A stretch of 64,000 nt of DNA from Macrobrachium rosenbergii (GCF_040412425.1 NC_089762.1:21774647-21838646), one strand, 5' to 3'. Numbered from the stretch's first letter, positions 10,678 to 23,025 are shown. The notes: generated from the sequence alone by a model not told the origin. Made by a program: numbers and translations.

Positions 10678-11935
10678 GAACAATCGCTTGCCGATTGTTC
10701 CCTTTATTGTTGCCTCCTTTGTTTTCTTTGTTTTTCTTGCTGGCGAGTTGACGTCTGATGGATGGCGTCAGACTAGCAGCAAAGCCAGGTTCTGGAGGGC
10801 AGATCGACCGATGGAAAGGCAGAAGGTATTCGTACCTGTGAGTCCGGTCCTAGCAGCAGAGCAGCGGGAGCTTAAGGAAATGGTTGCCGTGTCGGCTCTG
10901 TCTTGGTCGTCGTAGATGGAGGAGGACGTCAGTGATGGTTGCCGTGTCGGCTCTGTGAATGAGGACGTCAGCACTTTTGATGGTGGTGTGAATTAGTTCG
11001 TCGGCTGCTTCATTTTGAAACTATTTATTTATTCTGTGACCATTTTTATTTATTAATTAATTTGAATAAGATAAGTAATTCATTCTTCATTTTATTGTTT
11101 TTAACCACTCGGTGAAACTCAACTGTAAATAAATTAATTTTGTAATTTCTTTGTATCTCTCTCCTTTGTTTGTCACTCGTCAGTCATTTCAGCCCAACTG
11201 CTTGTTTCAGTGCCTGTCGATCTCGAGAGGCGAGATGTAATATTGGCGACCTTAGGCCAGCTGTTTTGGCTGGCCAGTATTTTTGTTTGTAAAAAAAAAA
11301 ATTTATTAAATTTTTTTTTTCTGTTAGGTATGAGGAGGTGTGGAACAATCGCTTGCCATTGTTCCTTAGTGGATTGTTGCCTCCTTTGTTTTCTTTGTTT
11401 TTCTTGCTGGCGAGTTGACGTCTGATGGAAATTACAGTTAATCTGAGGATCTGCGGCTCTGTCTTGGTCGTCGTAGATGGAGGAGGACTAAACAGCAGTT
11501 TGTCGTGGACATTTCTGGAATCCATAAAGCTTGAGGACGAGATTATTTCGGTGAGTCAGTGTTCCGTCAAGCAGCTTAGGGCTGCTTTCAAACACGTTAG
11601 GTTTGAATTTACTATTTATTTACGCTATTATTGTTATTTGTTATTTATATTGCTTGAGGTTCGTTACTTATTATTTGATTGTATTTGATATATATTATTA
11701 ATTTATATATATGCTGCTGTTAAGTAATTATTCATATAATGTTCATTTTATTGTTTTTAGATTGAACCTGACTCGACTATGTAATTAACTTAACTTTGTA
11801 AATAAATTAATTTTAGGGTAATTTCTTTGTATTTGTTCTGCTCCTCTCTCCTTTGTTTGTCATCAGTCATTTCAGCCCAACTGCTTGTTTCAGTAAAAGA
11901 GCCTATCGATCTCGAGAGGCGAGATCGTGTGTGTG
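10340..11935 (+). repeat. Cluster of direct repeats, LTR-like, in three partial copies
   Basis: Blocks recur in the same orientation. GAACAATCGCTTGCC is at about 10678 and 11343. A shared segment from TTGTTGCCTCC to GACGTCTGATGG is at 10710-10760 and 11374-11427. CCCAACTGCTTGTTTCAG is at about 11193 and 11877, followed in both by CTCGAGAGGCGAGAT. AAATTACAGTTAATCTGAGG is at 10519 and 11428. AAATAAATTAATTTT precedes the shared 3' block in two copies. This suggests about 600-bp LTR-like units in tandem (10680-11250, 11343-11935) plus a degraded piece at 10340-10620. No coding region of an LTR element lies between them. The second unit also contains an internal 54-bp duplication near 10880-10960. 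Confidence 0.5.
10635..10674. repeat. (TA)n microsatellite
   Basis: About 20 TA units at the junction between two LTR-like copies. Confidence 0.95.
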
Positions 11936-12609
11936 CGTGTGTGTGTATGTAAATAGCTAGACAGATAGATAAACTGTGTGCGTATATAAAAAATATTGTT
12001 ATTATTATCCGTAGTTACGGCAGTAGCAGAGTAATAGTGATAGTAGCATCAGACAAACACATCACAATAGTAGCAAATGAGTGTAACATCTAGAGCATCA
12101 TGAACAATAAAATTATCAGAGGATAATTCTGAAGATGACAACGTAAATATGTTGAAATAAAGCACTGCATACCGTGCATATGCATAGCATGTACACGTGT
12201 ATATCTCTCGAGGAGGTTGTTAAGAGTTGAGGCAAAAACTCTTCTTTGGTAATTGTGATTAACATCAAGTAACGAAGAAGCTTGCACGTGTGAAACGAAG
12301 ATGCAGAGTGAATTACGTAATGGAGATCAGTAATTTTAAAGATAATTCCACTTGTGCCATTTCACACAAGCATATATAAAAATTCATTCCCTAAATCCAA
12401 ATTTTCAATGTTCCAAAGGATATTAATTATAGACAACTATCATACTTTGGAAATCTTTGCTATGAATACCGGAAAACCTTTACAAAATTTTGAGAAATGC
12501 CTACCCACTGATGCAGTAATTCGCAACGATTCCTACCTTAGCAAGAAAGGATCCCTACCAGAAGCCTTATCTTCATGTGTTGCTTAACATTTCAGTTGTC
12601 CTGTCGGAT

Positions 12610-12794
12610 CTTTCCTAGATAGTGACCCCCCAAAGGTTTTAAACCGGTTTGTATCCACCTTTTGCGGCGTGTTTAGTACAAGCCCGTTGGGGATGACCGT
12701 AAAAACATAAACAAGAGATTGTGAATATCGTGAAGATAATATTAGTCCTAGATAACGACCCCCGAACTTTGTTGGGGGTCACTATCTAGGAAAG
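12610..12794. mobile_element. MITE-like element, 185 bp, with terminal inverted repeats
   Basis: CTTTCCTAGATAGTGACCCC at 12610 is matched by its inverse at 12775-12794, with similarity running further inward. The interior (12652-12732) is related to the reverse complement of 27421-27498 inside a larger inverted-repeat element. The two are therefore linked non-autonomous DNA elements. I did not find a convincing target-site duplication. Confidence 0.65.
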
Positions 12795-13406
12795 CTCCGT
12801 CCCGCGTGCAAGACGGTAGTTGCAATAGCTCGTTGCTAACAGAATTACTAAACACGCTTAGGAGAACATTAGCACAGGGCTGCCACCCACAAAACCATCA
12901 CGCTCAGCTACACCCTCACCAGCAAGAACATAGTTTCACACACCAAGCTTTCAGAATGATGTATAAAGCAACATTGCATTAGAAGAGTAGAACCGGAACT
13001 TAATGGTAATATACTGCCTGTTCGGCTGTTCATTTAGCACAGTACCTACTTCAAGCGTTACAGGTATTTTGGTCATTGTCTAGTTTCCTTGCCTTCTCTT
13101 CATATTGCTCACCACCATCTATTCATTACAATTGCGCTAACTGCCCACTTGGATGAATATGTTGCTTTACTTTTTGTTTGGGTTAAGTGTATTTCATTAG
13201 TGTACATATATGATCCTTGTCGTACTTCATGTCTCTTACATGCTATTACCTCTTTACATGTATTATGATTGATATTCGCTTTTACGTTTATATATCACTT
13301 CTTTGTTTTCTCGTTTCTCGGCCTAATGATGGTGACAGAGAATTCCCGAAATGTCGCAGATAATAATAAAGTAAATGTTACGGATTTTATTCCTGCATAC
13401 AATTTT
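12795..13406. other. No recognisable feature
   Basis: AT-rich DNA between the MITE and the TA/CA array. No supported gene. Confidence 0.35.
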
Positions 13407-13563
<157 letters not shown>

Positions 13564-13570
13564 TACATAC

Positions 13571-14392
13571 TCGTAGGCATCTAGGGAAAGGCACTCGATA
13601 CAATTGATAGCTTATTGCTAATGCCGACGTTTCGCAACTGTTTTCCTCAAAAGCTCTTTTTCGGAACTTTAAACAAGACTTTAAATAGAAATGTGGAAAA
13701 CCCCACGGCCATCCACACTGTACAAAAAATGAAAATGTTTACAACGTTCCCTTACCTATATGAAGATGATTTGAGGAAAAAGTGTCTAAATTTATTTCAG
13801 AGAGAAATGCCTGCCTTAAATCTAAAATTAATCCCAAAAAATCATTGCACCATCGGGTCCTTATTCAAGCTCAAGGACAAAGTTAGTCCGTTGTTTACAG
13901 CCAACGTCGTTTACAAGTATACTTACCCCAAGTGTAACCAGAGGACTTACGTTGGATGTACCAAAAGACTGCTGAGGGTACACATAGACTCCCATAGAGG
14001 AGTTAGCTTCAGAACTAGAAGCAGATTGTCCAACCCAGAACAATCCAACATAAGGAACCATTCCAAATTATGCAAAACATTCATAGACAACACAGATTTT
14101 CGAATAATAGTGTGTTTTTCTCTCCTTGTTTCAATAGTTTCATTTTAGTTCCCGTCTGGGTAGGTCCTTATTTTAGTGTTATGGTGTCTGATATTTTTAA
14201 ATGAATGAATATTTTAAAAGAGATAATACTGTAGTGCTTTTAATTAGTTGTTATAATAAATGTTTTTATGAATAGTTACTGAGAGTCAACTCGCTGTATT
14301 TCAGCCCTGAAGATCCAACAATGTAGTTGTTAAAAGTCGGCATTAGCAATAAACTATCAGTTGCATCGAGTGCCTTTCCTTGGACGCCTACA
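13571..14392 (+). mobile_element. Penelope-like retroelement fragment bounded by inverted repeats
   Basis: The arm at 13571-13628 is inverted at 14336-14392 (shared core ATTGCTAATGCCGAC and its complement, extending to AGGCA) with a handful of mismatches. Between the arms lies the GIY-YIG endonuclease region of a Penelope-like element. The reverse transcriptase is missing. TA microsatellites abut both outer sides (ending 13563, starting 14431). Next to each arm is a hammerhead-ribozyme-like core: CTGAAGA at 14307-14313 with a CAAC/GTTG stem, and on the minus strand TGAGGA (13644-13649) followed by GAAAC (13629-13633). Hammerheads are known in terminal repeats of this element class. Confidence 0.65.
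13615..14148 (+). pseudogene. Penelope-like GIY-YIG endonuclease domain, truncated
   Basis: An open frame of 177 codons equivalent to the C-terminal part of Penelope-like polyproteins. It has a linker with the family pattern FPYLYEDDLRKK, then IGSLFKLKD. The GIY-YIG core follows as VVYKYTYPKC...TYVGCTKRLL with the catalytic-type arginine and HIDSHRG downstream (about residues 98-128). The second residue of the usual zinc-binding CP.C pair is tyrosine here (YTYPKC). No reverse-transcriptase domain is present, and the ATG lies inside the element, so this is a fragment and not an autonomous gene. Family assignment is from motif recognition. The frame is intact, but function is doubtful. Confidence 0.7.
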
Positions 14393-14427
14393 AGTATGAT
14401 TTCTAGAGCTGCAGCTCTGGTGCTAGA

Positions 14428-14638
<211 letters not shown>

Positions 14639-14639
14639 A

Positions 14640-16440
14640 TTGAGAAACAGAGAAAGCACAAGTTGATGCTCAAAGAGTTAAACATTATGATTCAAACTTC
14701 TTAAAGCTAAGAGGCAAGAAATTGCTTTTTTCTTTTGATGACAGTTGAGTTCCTATTCACTTCACATTAAGCCGCTGTTCCTATCGTTTCTTGGTTAAAA
14801 AGTTTTCACAAAAAATAATGTTCTTTTTGACTGAAAATTCTTTCATTCGCACCATGATGAAAAATACAGTAATGGTCAGATCTAATGAATTTATTGAGGG
14901 TGATTTTACAGTAATTTTTAACTACTTTACTATTATCATCCTAAGCATCACCATTACTATCACTAATAATAGTAGGCTATTAATAGTAATAATGAAATAA
15001 TGATAATAAATCGAGACTAATTTTAATAATTATCTCCAAATATACAGTGCCACGAATATTTACGTTACTGAGCAAATATCCCTTACGAAAAAATATGTTC
15101 TGAATTTTCTATATAAGCAACTAAAGGTCGTGACGCAGATAACACGACCTGAATAACTAAGGAAAAACAGAAACGTATTTCTTCACTTTACAAGAAGAGA
15201 GAAGTCTGACTCGCGGCTGCTCTGCTCATCAGCTTCAAGGACTTTTTAAGATGAGGAAAAGATCAACAAAAATAAGCAAAGCCTAGAGAATGGAGTCTTT
15301 GTTAAAGCATCTGCGTCAAGCGCCTCCTTGATCTCAAATGTTGGTAAAACCCAGCTCTCAATTCCTCTATCTAAGAGATGGATCGTGTGTCACTCGTTCG
15401 TACAGACTTCTCTGTTCTGCGGCAATAGCACTTAACAACAGTTAGAATTTCAAAGCGCTTTGGTCATGACATTTCTGGCGGTGGCCAATCCCTTGTATGT
15501 TGTTTGCTACCTTCTTTTCCTTGGTAGTTTTCTTGATAGAAATGTTTATTTTTCCTTATTTTAGTAAACTACCGAGCAAAGGAAAAACGTCTGAAACAGT
15601 TTGGTCATGACACATCCCCTGCAGCTTATTACTTTCGTATTTGCAGAAATATCATGTCTGCTACTGTGGTGATAGTAAGTAATACTGTCTGGTCACCGCT
15701 GCCGTAGGAAGTGCCAGTAGCTTGGAATAAGCTAGAACAACCCTCAAGGAAGAGGAGTACTCTTAGTGAAGGGATGTTGGCAGCCTTGATAAGAGGAAAT
15801 GCCAAGTTAAAGACCAAATGAGGCCTTTAATTTGAAACCAAGACCATTGGTAACATCGCCTCCACTCTTGTAGAATTCCGGAAAATAAGACATTCTGTGA
15901 AAGTCATCAAATGCTTGGGGACTTGGAGTTTGCCACCACCTGACATCCATCCTTGTGAATTGTGATGACAAGCATTATCATCCCTAGGCCATCCAAGGAC
16001 CCTAGAACCCTCGTGATGAACATCATTTCCACCCTTAGGGGATCCAAGAAATCTAAATCACCATACTTCGTAAATTTAAATTCAGAGTGTGAAAGCTTCT
16101 CAGTATGAACCGTACTAGATACTAAATGGTTGTGGGGCACTGGGACTTTCCCTTGAGCTGGGGGATTCCAGACCTGGAAATTTGTTGATCTTCATTTTTC
16201 TGAACTGCGAATTTTTGTGGTAAGTTTTCATTTGACTATATTTGCCCGTTTGGATCAATGGCTGAGATAGCACTCAGTGTAAGACTACGTGGAGCAACAT
16301 AGTAGCAGTCTTTGTTTACCATTTCAGAACTTCAGCCTTGAACATAAGAATTTTTGTAGGCTGTCGAGGTGTTGCAGGAGCTATACAGATGTCACATGTA
16401 CATTAGTACTAGATGATAATAAAACAAAGACTATGCCAGA
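14640..16440. other. Gene-free intergenic DNA
   Basis: About 1.8 kb without a supported gene. The phrase TTTGGTCATGACA occurs twice (about 15460 and 15600), suggesting an old local duplication. Confidence 0.4.
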
Positions 16441-16444
16441 GAAG

Positions 16445-16446
<2 letters not shown>

Positions 16447-16533
<87 letters not shown>
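16447..16533. repeat. (TA)n microsatellite
   Basis: About 43 uninterrupted TA units. Confidence 0.97.
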
Positions 16534-16536
<3 letters not shown>

Positions 16537-16784
16537 GACATAGGTCGGGCCTGGTTAGCAATCTTCTTCTTCTGTTGTTTAAGTATTTTTGGTTTTCTAA
16601 TACCTCGTGTCTGTCAGACAAAAGTAGAAAATAAATGTCAGACCAACTCGCTTTCGATAAACTGGTTCGTGAAAAGGTAAAAATAAAGCTGTATCTTCAT
16701 TACACATTTCTCAGAGCCAAACAAAATCATAATAGACGAGACGAATTTAAAATTCCCTCGGTGATTTAGTCACTCCTGGAAAGC

Positions 16785-16811
16785 AAAAAAAAAAAAAAAA
16801 AAAAAAAAAAA
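16785..16811. repeat. Poly-A tract
   Basis: About 27 A residues. It could be the tail of a decayed retroposon, but no body upstream is recognisable. Confidence 0.8.
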
Positions 16812-17880
16812 TGGAAGGTTTTCACTTTTCTGTACATCCGGTAGTAGTGATTAATTTATTCGTCTCCTCGTGGGCATGACATTACTCCAGATATTTCAAT
16901 TAGGAAAATAAAATTATATACAAATTTGCAAGAGGGAATCATGCTATATAATCTTTTTATTATTAAAAACATGGGTATGCAGCGAATCAAGAGTCATAAG
17001 AAGACTCATAAATAGCTGGATGATAATTCAAGCATCAGCCAAGTGGAAATTTTACATTACAAATGTAAAATCCGTCATGCTACGTCTTGATGGACTGACG
17101 TCTAAGAACGAAAACAGAAAACTTACTCTTTGATTGTTTTCAAAAATGCTTTATACACTCATAATTAGGAATTATGTACAAAGCGAACAAGCACCAAGCA
17201 AATAAGATTTTTACGAGCATGTTACACCATTACAGTTCCCAAGATTGACATGCTCGTAATAGCCTTCGGAATCCGTTCTCCGTAAACAGGAAATATCTCA
17301 TTCTGCTGACGTCAGATTGCTTCACGTTTAGGATCACAAGGCTGAAAAGATGTCTCTCTGAATTGTTCCCGCTAAACTAAGATGAACAAAATACTCTCGT
17401 GATTCAATTTTTGCAACTCATTCTTGTCGTGTGAAGGGCAAAGTTCGCTAAGTCATGATAAAATCAACAATAATTACTGTTTATAATTCCGTAGAAATCT
17501 TTATTCCATACTTTTATATAGTATGTGCATCAACCTCTGATAATCCCACGATTCTTTCACTTAAAAGAAAACTTATACATGTTCTAGTTAGTTTTGTTCC
17601 TCCAACAATATTTATCCAAGAAATGATTCTTGGGAAAACCAAGCCGAGTTATCATATAAACGTCCATCTGGATTATACCAGAGCGTAAAATTTTCCTTCA
17701 ATGGCGCCACTGAGTCCCTCATTCTCGTTGATGTCATTCTCAATGCGGGTGAGCTTGCTCTGGCCGCATACTTTTAAGAAACACAGCAGAAACTGCGCAC
17801 CAGAGATCTTCCTAGCATTCATTGACAAACAAGCGCTTTCTATATACTTCTTGTTTCTTTGCTCTTAAATGGTCCGTGTT
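16812..17880. other. No recognisable feature
   Basis: About 1 kb of AT-rich DNA. The 77-codon ORF at 17455-17688 has no recognisable domain. Confidence 0.4.
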
Positions 17881-17884
17881 GGGC

Positions 17885-17960
17885 ATCAGAGGTAGGCCTA
17901 ATGGATAGGTCATTGCACTTGTGCACAATGATCGAGAGATCGAACTTAACATACACTGAT
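17885..17960 (+). repeat. Degenerate tRNA-like head (tRNA-Arg-type), SINE or pseudogene
   Basis: TAGGCCTAATGGATAGG matches a tRNA A-box and D-arm of the arginine type. GAGATCGAACTT about 45 bp later is a damaged B-box. The acceptor stem does not close, so this is not a working tRNA. It most likely heads a tRNA-derived SINE extending toward about 18015. Confidence 0.45.
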
Positions 17961-18015
17961 GATCAGCGACCAATGCCCCTCTGCCATAATTATGACCCAA
18001 GGATAATGGGCTGAT

Positions 18016-19540
18016 GAGTCAACTCGTTGATTTGAATTGATTTCCAAGTACAAATTTACTCGTTCCTTGAAGGGGAAGTCTTGTATTATTCATTGCTTTG
18101 GTGCACGAATGGGCCCAAAGAAATTTCCCAAAGCCAGTGTTATTGCAAGAAGCAAACATGTCAGTACGAGTAAAGCCAGATGCAGAATGGAATATGCCTA
18201 ATATGAAGAAAAAAAGAGAGGCGTCAGTAAAGAATATATAACAAATTAAAAAAGGCAGCGATGCAAGGTAGCAAGATGACCATTTCACGGTTTTTATGTA
18301 AAGAGAATCAAAGACTTTTGGGAATATGGATGGTGAAGTTCTGCAAAGTGCGCAGCACGCCATAGTTTCTCAGGTGTTAAGGCTCTAGCTAATAGCAAAC
18401 GATCTCTGTTGAATTAGAGCTTACAGGATTATCTTCTCATGGTGTCTAAATCCTAATTACCCTTTTGGGAAATGAGAAATCATCCCTTCCGAAGACCAAC
18501 TGAAAATCCCGGAAAGTTGCAAACGTTCAAATACCGTAGGAAATAAGTTCAAAGAATGGTAGAATCAGGCAATGGCTTTGGTCTGGCTGGAGTTTATCGT
18601 CATATAAACTGGCAGCACCAGTAACTGATCCGTTCCAGATCTGTTGTTAAGGCTAGCAGCTGCTTCACTTCTCATCTTGGTAGAGAAAATATCAATCATA
18701 AGTCGATCATCTGCACATTTCTGTGGCGATGATCACATCGCTAACAAAGACTAAAAACTGACAAAGTTTCCAAGAGCACCACTCCTCGCAGCAACAGTCA
18801 AAATAGGATAAAAACAACTTACAGACATCTTGCCAAGTTTCAGGGTTTAACTTGATTGAGTTATTGACGTTTTCTTTCTATAAATACACATAAGTCACTA
18901 GAAAATTTCTTTGAAACGACTGACATGTGTCCCTTGTAAAAAATGAATTATTTTTAAACAAATATTTGTTAAAATTTAAGATAAGCAAAAGTACATACCA
19001 GCACATAAACATAATTTTATTCGCGTCATCATGAAAAAAGACAAATAGTCGATGTAAAGTATATTCATATCCAACGCATTTTTTTTTTTCTTCGAGGTTC
19101 AAAATATCGGCTGAAAAGAATCTCACAAGTAATGATAACAAATGTGCCAATTTACTTGAATACGTCAGACAACTTCGTTCGCTGCCTCATTAATGGAAAT
19201 TTTAGGATGGACACGCGAAAAGCCTTTGACGAGTAGATGAAAAGCTTGCAAAGATACTCTGACAGCAGACAAAGCTGATAAATGTTGTAATTTACATGGA
19301 TTCTCGTAAATTAAAAATCGTTGTTGGGCGAACCGTGTCCGGTCTGATCACCCGACTAAGAAATAGCAGCAGTCAGCTTATACAAAACATCTGAAACAGT
19401 GAAGTGAGATCTAAATTGTGGGGAAAGATGGGATATGAGGCATCTATTTCATTGTGACTTTTTTTTAGTTTTCACACCATGAATGGCCTCAATTACTGTG
19501 TATACTTGTTTATTTCTTACACTTTTTTGTTCACTATCGT
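18016..19540. other. Gene-free intergenic DNA
   Basis: About 1.5 kb. A 114-codon minus ORF (18019-18363) shows hydrophobic stretches but no recognisable domain, promoter or splice context. I leave it unassigned. Confidence 0.35.
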
Positions 19541-19548
19541 ATCTTTAT

Positions 19549-19683
<135 letters not shown>

Positions 19684-19857
19684 GTTGTATTAGCGATACT
19701 GCTTTATATTGTTTTTCTTTGAGTTGCATATTACGGCCAATGATAGTGTTGTCTTAATTATTATAATCATTAAGAAATATTACAGCATCTTTACGGTATA
19801 CTATTGTGAACTCAGTAGCTATCCCTTCGCTGCCACCCTTGTCCATACTGCATAAAC

Positions 19858-19894
<37 letters not shown>
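19858..19894. repeat. (ATT)n microsatellite
   Basis: About 12 ATT units. Confidence 0.95.
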
Positions 19895-19895
<1 letters not shown>

Positions 19896-20014
19896 GCAAA
19901 AAATTGCCGTTCACTCTTCCTTTTCAGCAAGCAGTATCTGAAATCTGTATCTACATATTGTCTCTAGCTGAAACAAACGCCAAGGTTAATATAATTATTA
20001 TATTTGTTATTAGC

Positions 20015-20242
20015 TGCTCCGCTGGTATAGTGGTGAGTGTCGTGACATGCCACTCACATGCCGCGGGTTCGCGTCTCCCCCAGGGCGATGAAAAATCAAT
20101 GGCTCTGTATCGTGATCAATTACTGCTGCAATGTGGGGACTGTGGTGGGAGATTGAAACCAACACTCTTTGGAAGCTCGAATTTCAGGTCAATGGCCCCT
20201 TTAGTGTGCTTGTGCCATGTGAATAGGTTTCATCTACTGAAT

Positions 20243-20281
<39 letters not shown>
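20015..20281 (+). mobile_element. tRNA-derived SINE with (AAT)n tail
   Basis: The head carries an A-box TGGTATAGTGGTGAGTG and a B-box GGGTTCGCGTCTC at tRNA spacing. A roughly 150-bp body follows (landmarks CAATGTGGGGACTGTGG and TTTGGAAGCTCGAATTTC), then an AAT tail at 20244-20281. This head-body-simple-tail layout is the SINE pattern. The body is one I recognise as common in decapod genomes. The ORF reading across it is not a gene. Confidence 0.75.
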
Positions 20282-20282
<1 letters not shown>

Positions 20283-21180
20283 TCATTGTTAAACAGTCCC
20301 ATAAACCAACTGTTAAACCATCCCATAAACCCCTTTTTGAGAAAAAAAGTATCCCCTATTTAAATGGAAACATCCTCGATCAAATTACGGTACGATATAT
20401 TGAGTCTTACAAAAAAATAACAGACTTAATGGAAAGACTGAAAAATGCTTTTTTTTTTTTTTAAACTTGTCGAATTCTGTGATATATGTTTAGAGATAGG
20501 AAACCATTTGGCATGCCATGTATTTTTCTCCATACATCACACAAGTATGGACTTGAATGATGGATCTCGTACCGGAAATAGTTGGTATTAAATGTGAGCA
20601 CTCAACTAAAAAAGTTATGTTGGAGTTTGAATCTAAAACTGAAATGCAAAGAAGCGCTATGCCCTTTTGGTTGCTGGATATATACAATAAATAAGGTCTA
20701 GATAAGAAGAAACGATGTTGTAGATGTATATGGAAAAGTTTTGAAAAATGTAAACCTAAATTTTCAAAATATTTTAGCACGGTGCTGTAAGATTGACATT
20801 ATCTACCGATGAATTTATAAATATTTTGCAAACATAAAAATATAAGCGTAAACAACTAATTCTGCGAATATCATGTACAGTATATGTCTGACTTCTCAAA
20901 TCGCATAAGTATGACGATTTGACAGTCAGGATCAACAACGGCCTGTCTACGGAATAAACCCGCGTTGGCATAAGGACACTTCAGTTAAGACCAACATCAT
21001 GGGCTGACGAATGTTGGGTACCCGCTGACGTTCCTAACTGTAGGGGCTCTGAGGGCACGAACGCTCGTCAAGACATCACCGTTCCCCTCAGGGCTCGCTG
21101 TGCTGTGCTGTGCTGCGCAGGCTCAGTTCCCTCTCACCCGTGAGCCAGAGTGAGTGTAGACGGTTTGTTGTTAGGGAAGA
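20282..21180. other. Upstream flank of the plus-strand coiled-coil gene
   Basis: No gene seen. A (TGTGC)n-like short repeat lies at about 21098-21120. I do not see a TATA box close to the 21262 start codon. The transcription start is unknown. Confidence 0.4.
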
Positions 21181-21261
21181 AAGAACTGCTTGCATCCAGC
21201 GTTAAGCCAAGAAGCAAGACTCCCTTTTTTTTCTAAATCGTAGTGACCCTTTACTCTTACG

Positions 21262-22183
21262 ATGAAGGCATTGCTTTTCTCTGTGTGTCTGGTGGTCGTG
21301 GGGGCTTCTACCAGCCCTCTAGAGGGTCAGAGAGAAACAGAAAACATGTTTCCAGAAATCAGTCACTCCCTTCAGATACTGACATCGGAACTTACCACGT
21401 ATAAAGAGACTATTGAAAGTAAATTCGAAAGGTTGAAGGAAACGTGTCAGCAACGTGCCACAGAACGCAGTGATATTGCTATAAGCACAGATCAAGAAAT
21501 TTTTGAAAAGGGAATGGCTCAATTTGAAGACAAAATGTTGCGCTTCTCAAATGCAACCACAGAGAAGATCCGCAAGGAAATTTCCGAGGCTTTGGAAGAA
21601 ACTTTGAAAAAGCTGGACGTGAAGTTACAGCCTCTTCACAGTGAGATCGCTAGCCTAAAGGGACAACTACTTGATAAGGTCACAAAGGAAGACTTGCGTC
21701 GCTTGGAGAACGCTTTAACAGTAATCGCACTTAATGTGACAGAACGTATCCGAAATGACATGGCTCAATTACCCACCAAAGAAGAGATGCAGGAACATTA
21801 CAGCGAGCTCAAGGCTAAGTTAGAGGAGACCTTCTCTACTTATGAAAATCAATCCAGATGTGATGACACGTCGAAATTAGAGGAAATTTTAGGCAAACTA
21901 ACCAAATCAGACCTCGTTTTAGAAGAGGTGTACGAATATTTGAGGAACGACAGTCGAAACTCCCAGTGCTCCTCAACCATGAACGACATCACTGAGCTGA
22001 TAAGAAAGTTAGACGATAATATGGGTGACAACTCTAACTTGGTAACGGCTCTTGATACCTTAGTTCACAACATGCAAAAGTCATTCCTGGATAAGCTAGA
22101 AGAAATGGAAAACCTTGCGGAGGAGTACCAAGAAAAAGCCAACCCCGTGGAAGAGACACAGGTACAAGTTCACTCTACCCCTG
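21262..22183 (+). CDS. Secreted coiled-coil glycoprotein, exon 1
   Basis: The frame opens with a signal peptide (MKALLFSVCLVVVGAS, cleavage probably near residue 16-20). About 290 charged residues follow, rich in Glu, Lys and Leu with heptad-like spacing, predicted to form coiled coils. There are four N-glycosylation sequons (NAT, NVT, NQS, NDS) and three spaced cysteines (KETC, SRCD, SQCS). The exon ends at G22183 before a strong donor GTAAGT, in phase 1. The in-frame stop at 22198-22200 is intronic. Joined to 24970-25199 it encodes 383 residues. A divergent paralogue lies on the opposite strand at 32483-33388 with the same architecture (KETC versus EETC; RIRNDMAQLPTKEE versus GVRSDIEEIPSRNE). 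It is extracellular; the role is unknown. The architecture suggests an oligomeric secreted or matrix protein. Confidence 0.85.
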
Positions 22184-22491
22184 GTAAGTATAAAATGTAG
22201 CTATTACTTTACGCATAGATATCTCAGCTTTACTCTTATTTTCATTCAGTTGGTTTTACGAAAAGTTAGCTTAGTACATGATTAGCTGATAGCATAAAGT
22301 TTCTCTTTAAAAGTAAAAATATTCTTGTTAACATTACCTTTTTCATTTTTTGATGAAAACAAAACAAAATATAATATATAATGTATAGGTAAATAGTATG
22401 ATATAACCCGTTCATTATTATCCAAAGATTCAGAAACTCGTTCTTTCTCTCTCTCTGTTCGCTCAGGCTAAATATTACAGGTCCTGACATG

Positions 22492-22493
<2 letters not shown>

Positions 22494-22538
<45 letters not shown>
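22494..22538. repeat. (GA)n microsatellite
   Basis: About 22 GA units inside the intron. Confidence 0.95.
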
Positions 22539-22539
<1 letters not shown>

Positions 22540-23025
22540 ACACTGTCGGCTGCCATACAGCGGCTGATGGATGATGAATGACAGTTCGTAGCTCATAGGC
22601 AAATGTCAAAAGTGTCATGACGTTACGGGCTCGAACTTTTTATTCGAGAAACGAGCGGGGGACCTGATTCTTCATTGTAGGACGTCATGATCGATCTTCT
22701 ATCGAAATCAGTCATCGCCTTTGTTTGCAAATGAAGCCATAGGTTGTCGCCTGTCACTGCATATTATCTTGTCGGACTCTACATGACGATAATATAATAT
22801 TTTCATCAGAATTACTTTTATTTTCTATTATTATGGAGTGCTTTATGCTATTATGATGTTGCGTCAGTAAGTAATTTTAAGAGGTCGAATACTGCAGAAT
22901 TTTTGTTTGCTTAACATACAATATGTAAAAAAAGTGGAGTTTCTAGGTCGTAACAGTTACATATTCAAGATTTAATCAGGATTTGAAAAGAGCATCATAC
23001 ACACTCACACCAAACACACACACAC

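Noticed and set aside
12600..12800. CRISPR-like or operator palindrome
   Set aside because: Only one inverted pair, no spaced direct repeats; better explained as MITE ends.
20015..20090. Functional tRNA gene
   Set aside because: A and B boxes are present, but the acceptor and anticodon stems do not pair; a SINE body and AAT tail follow.
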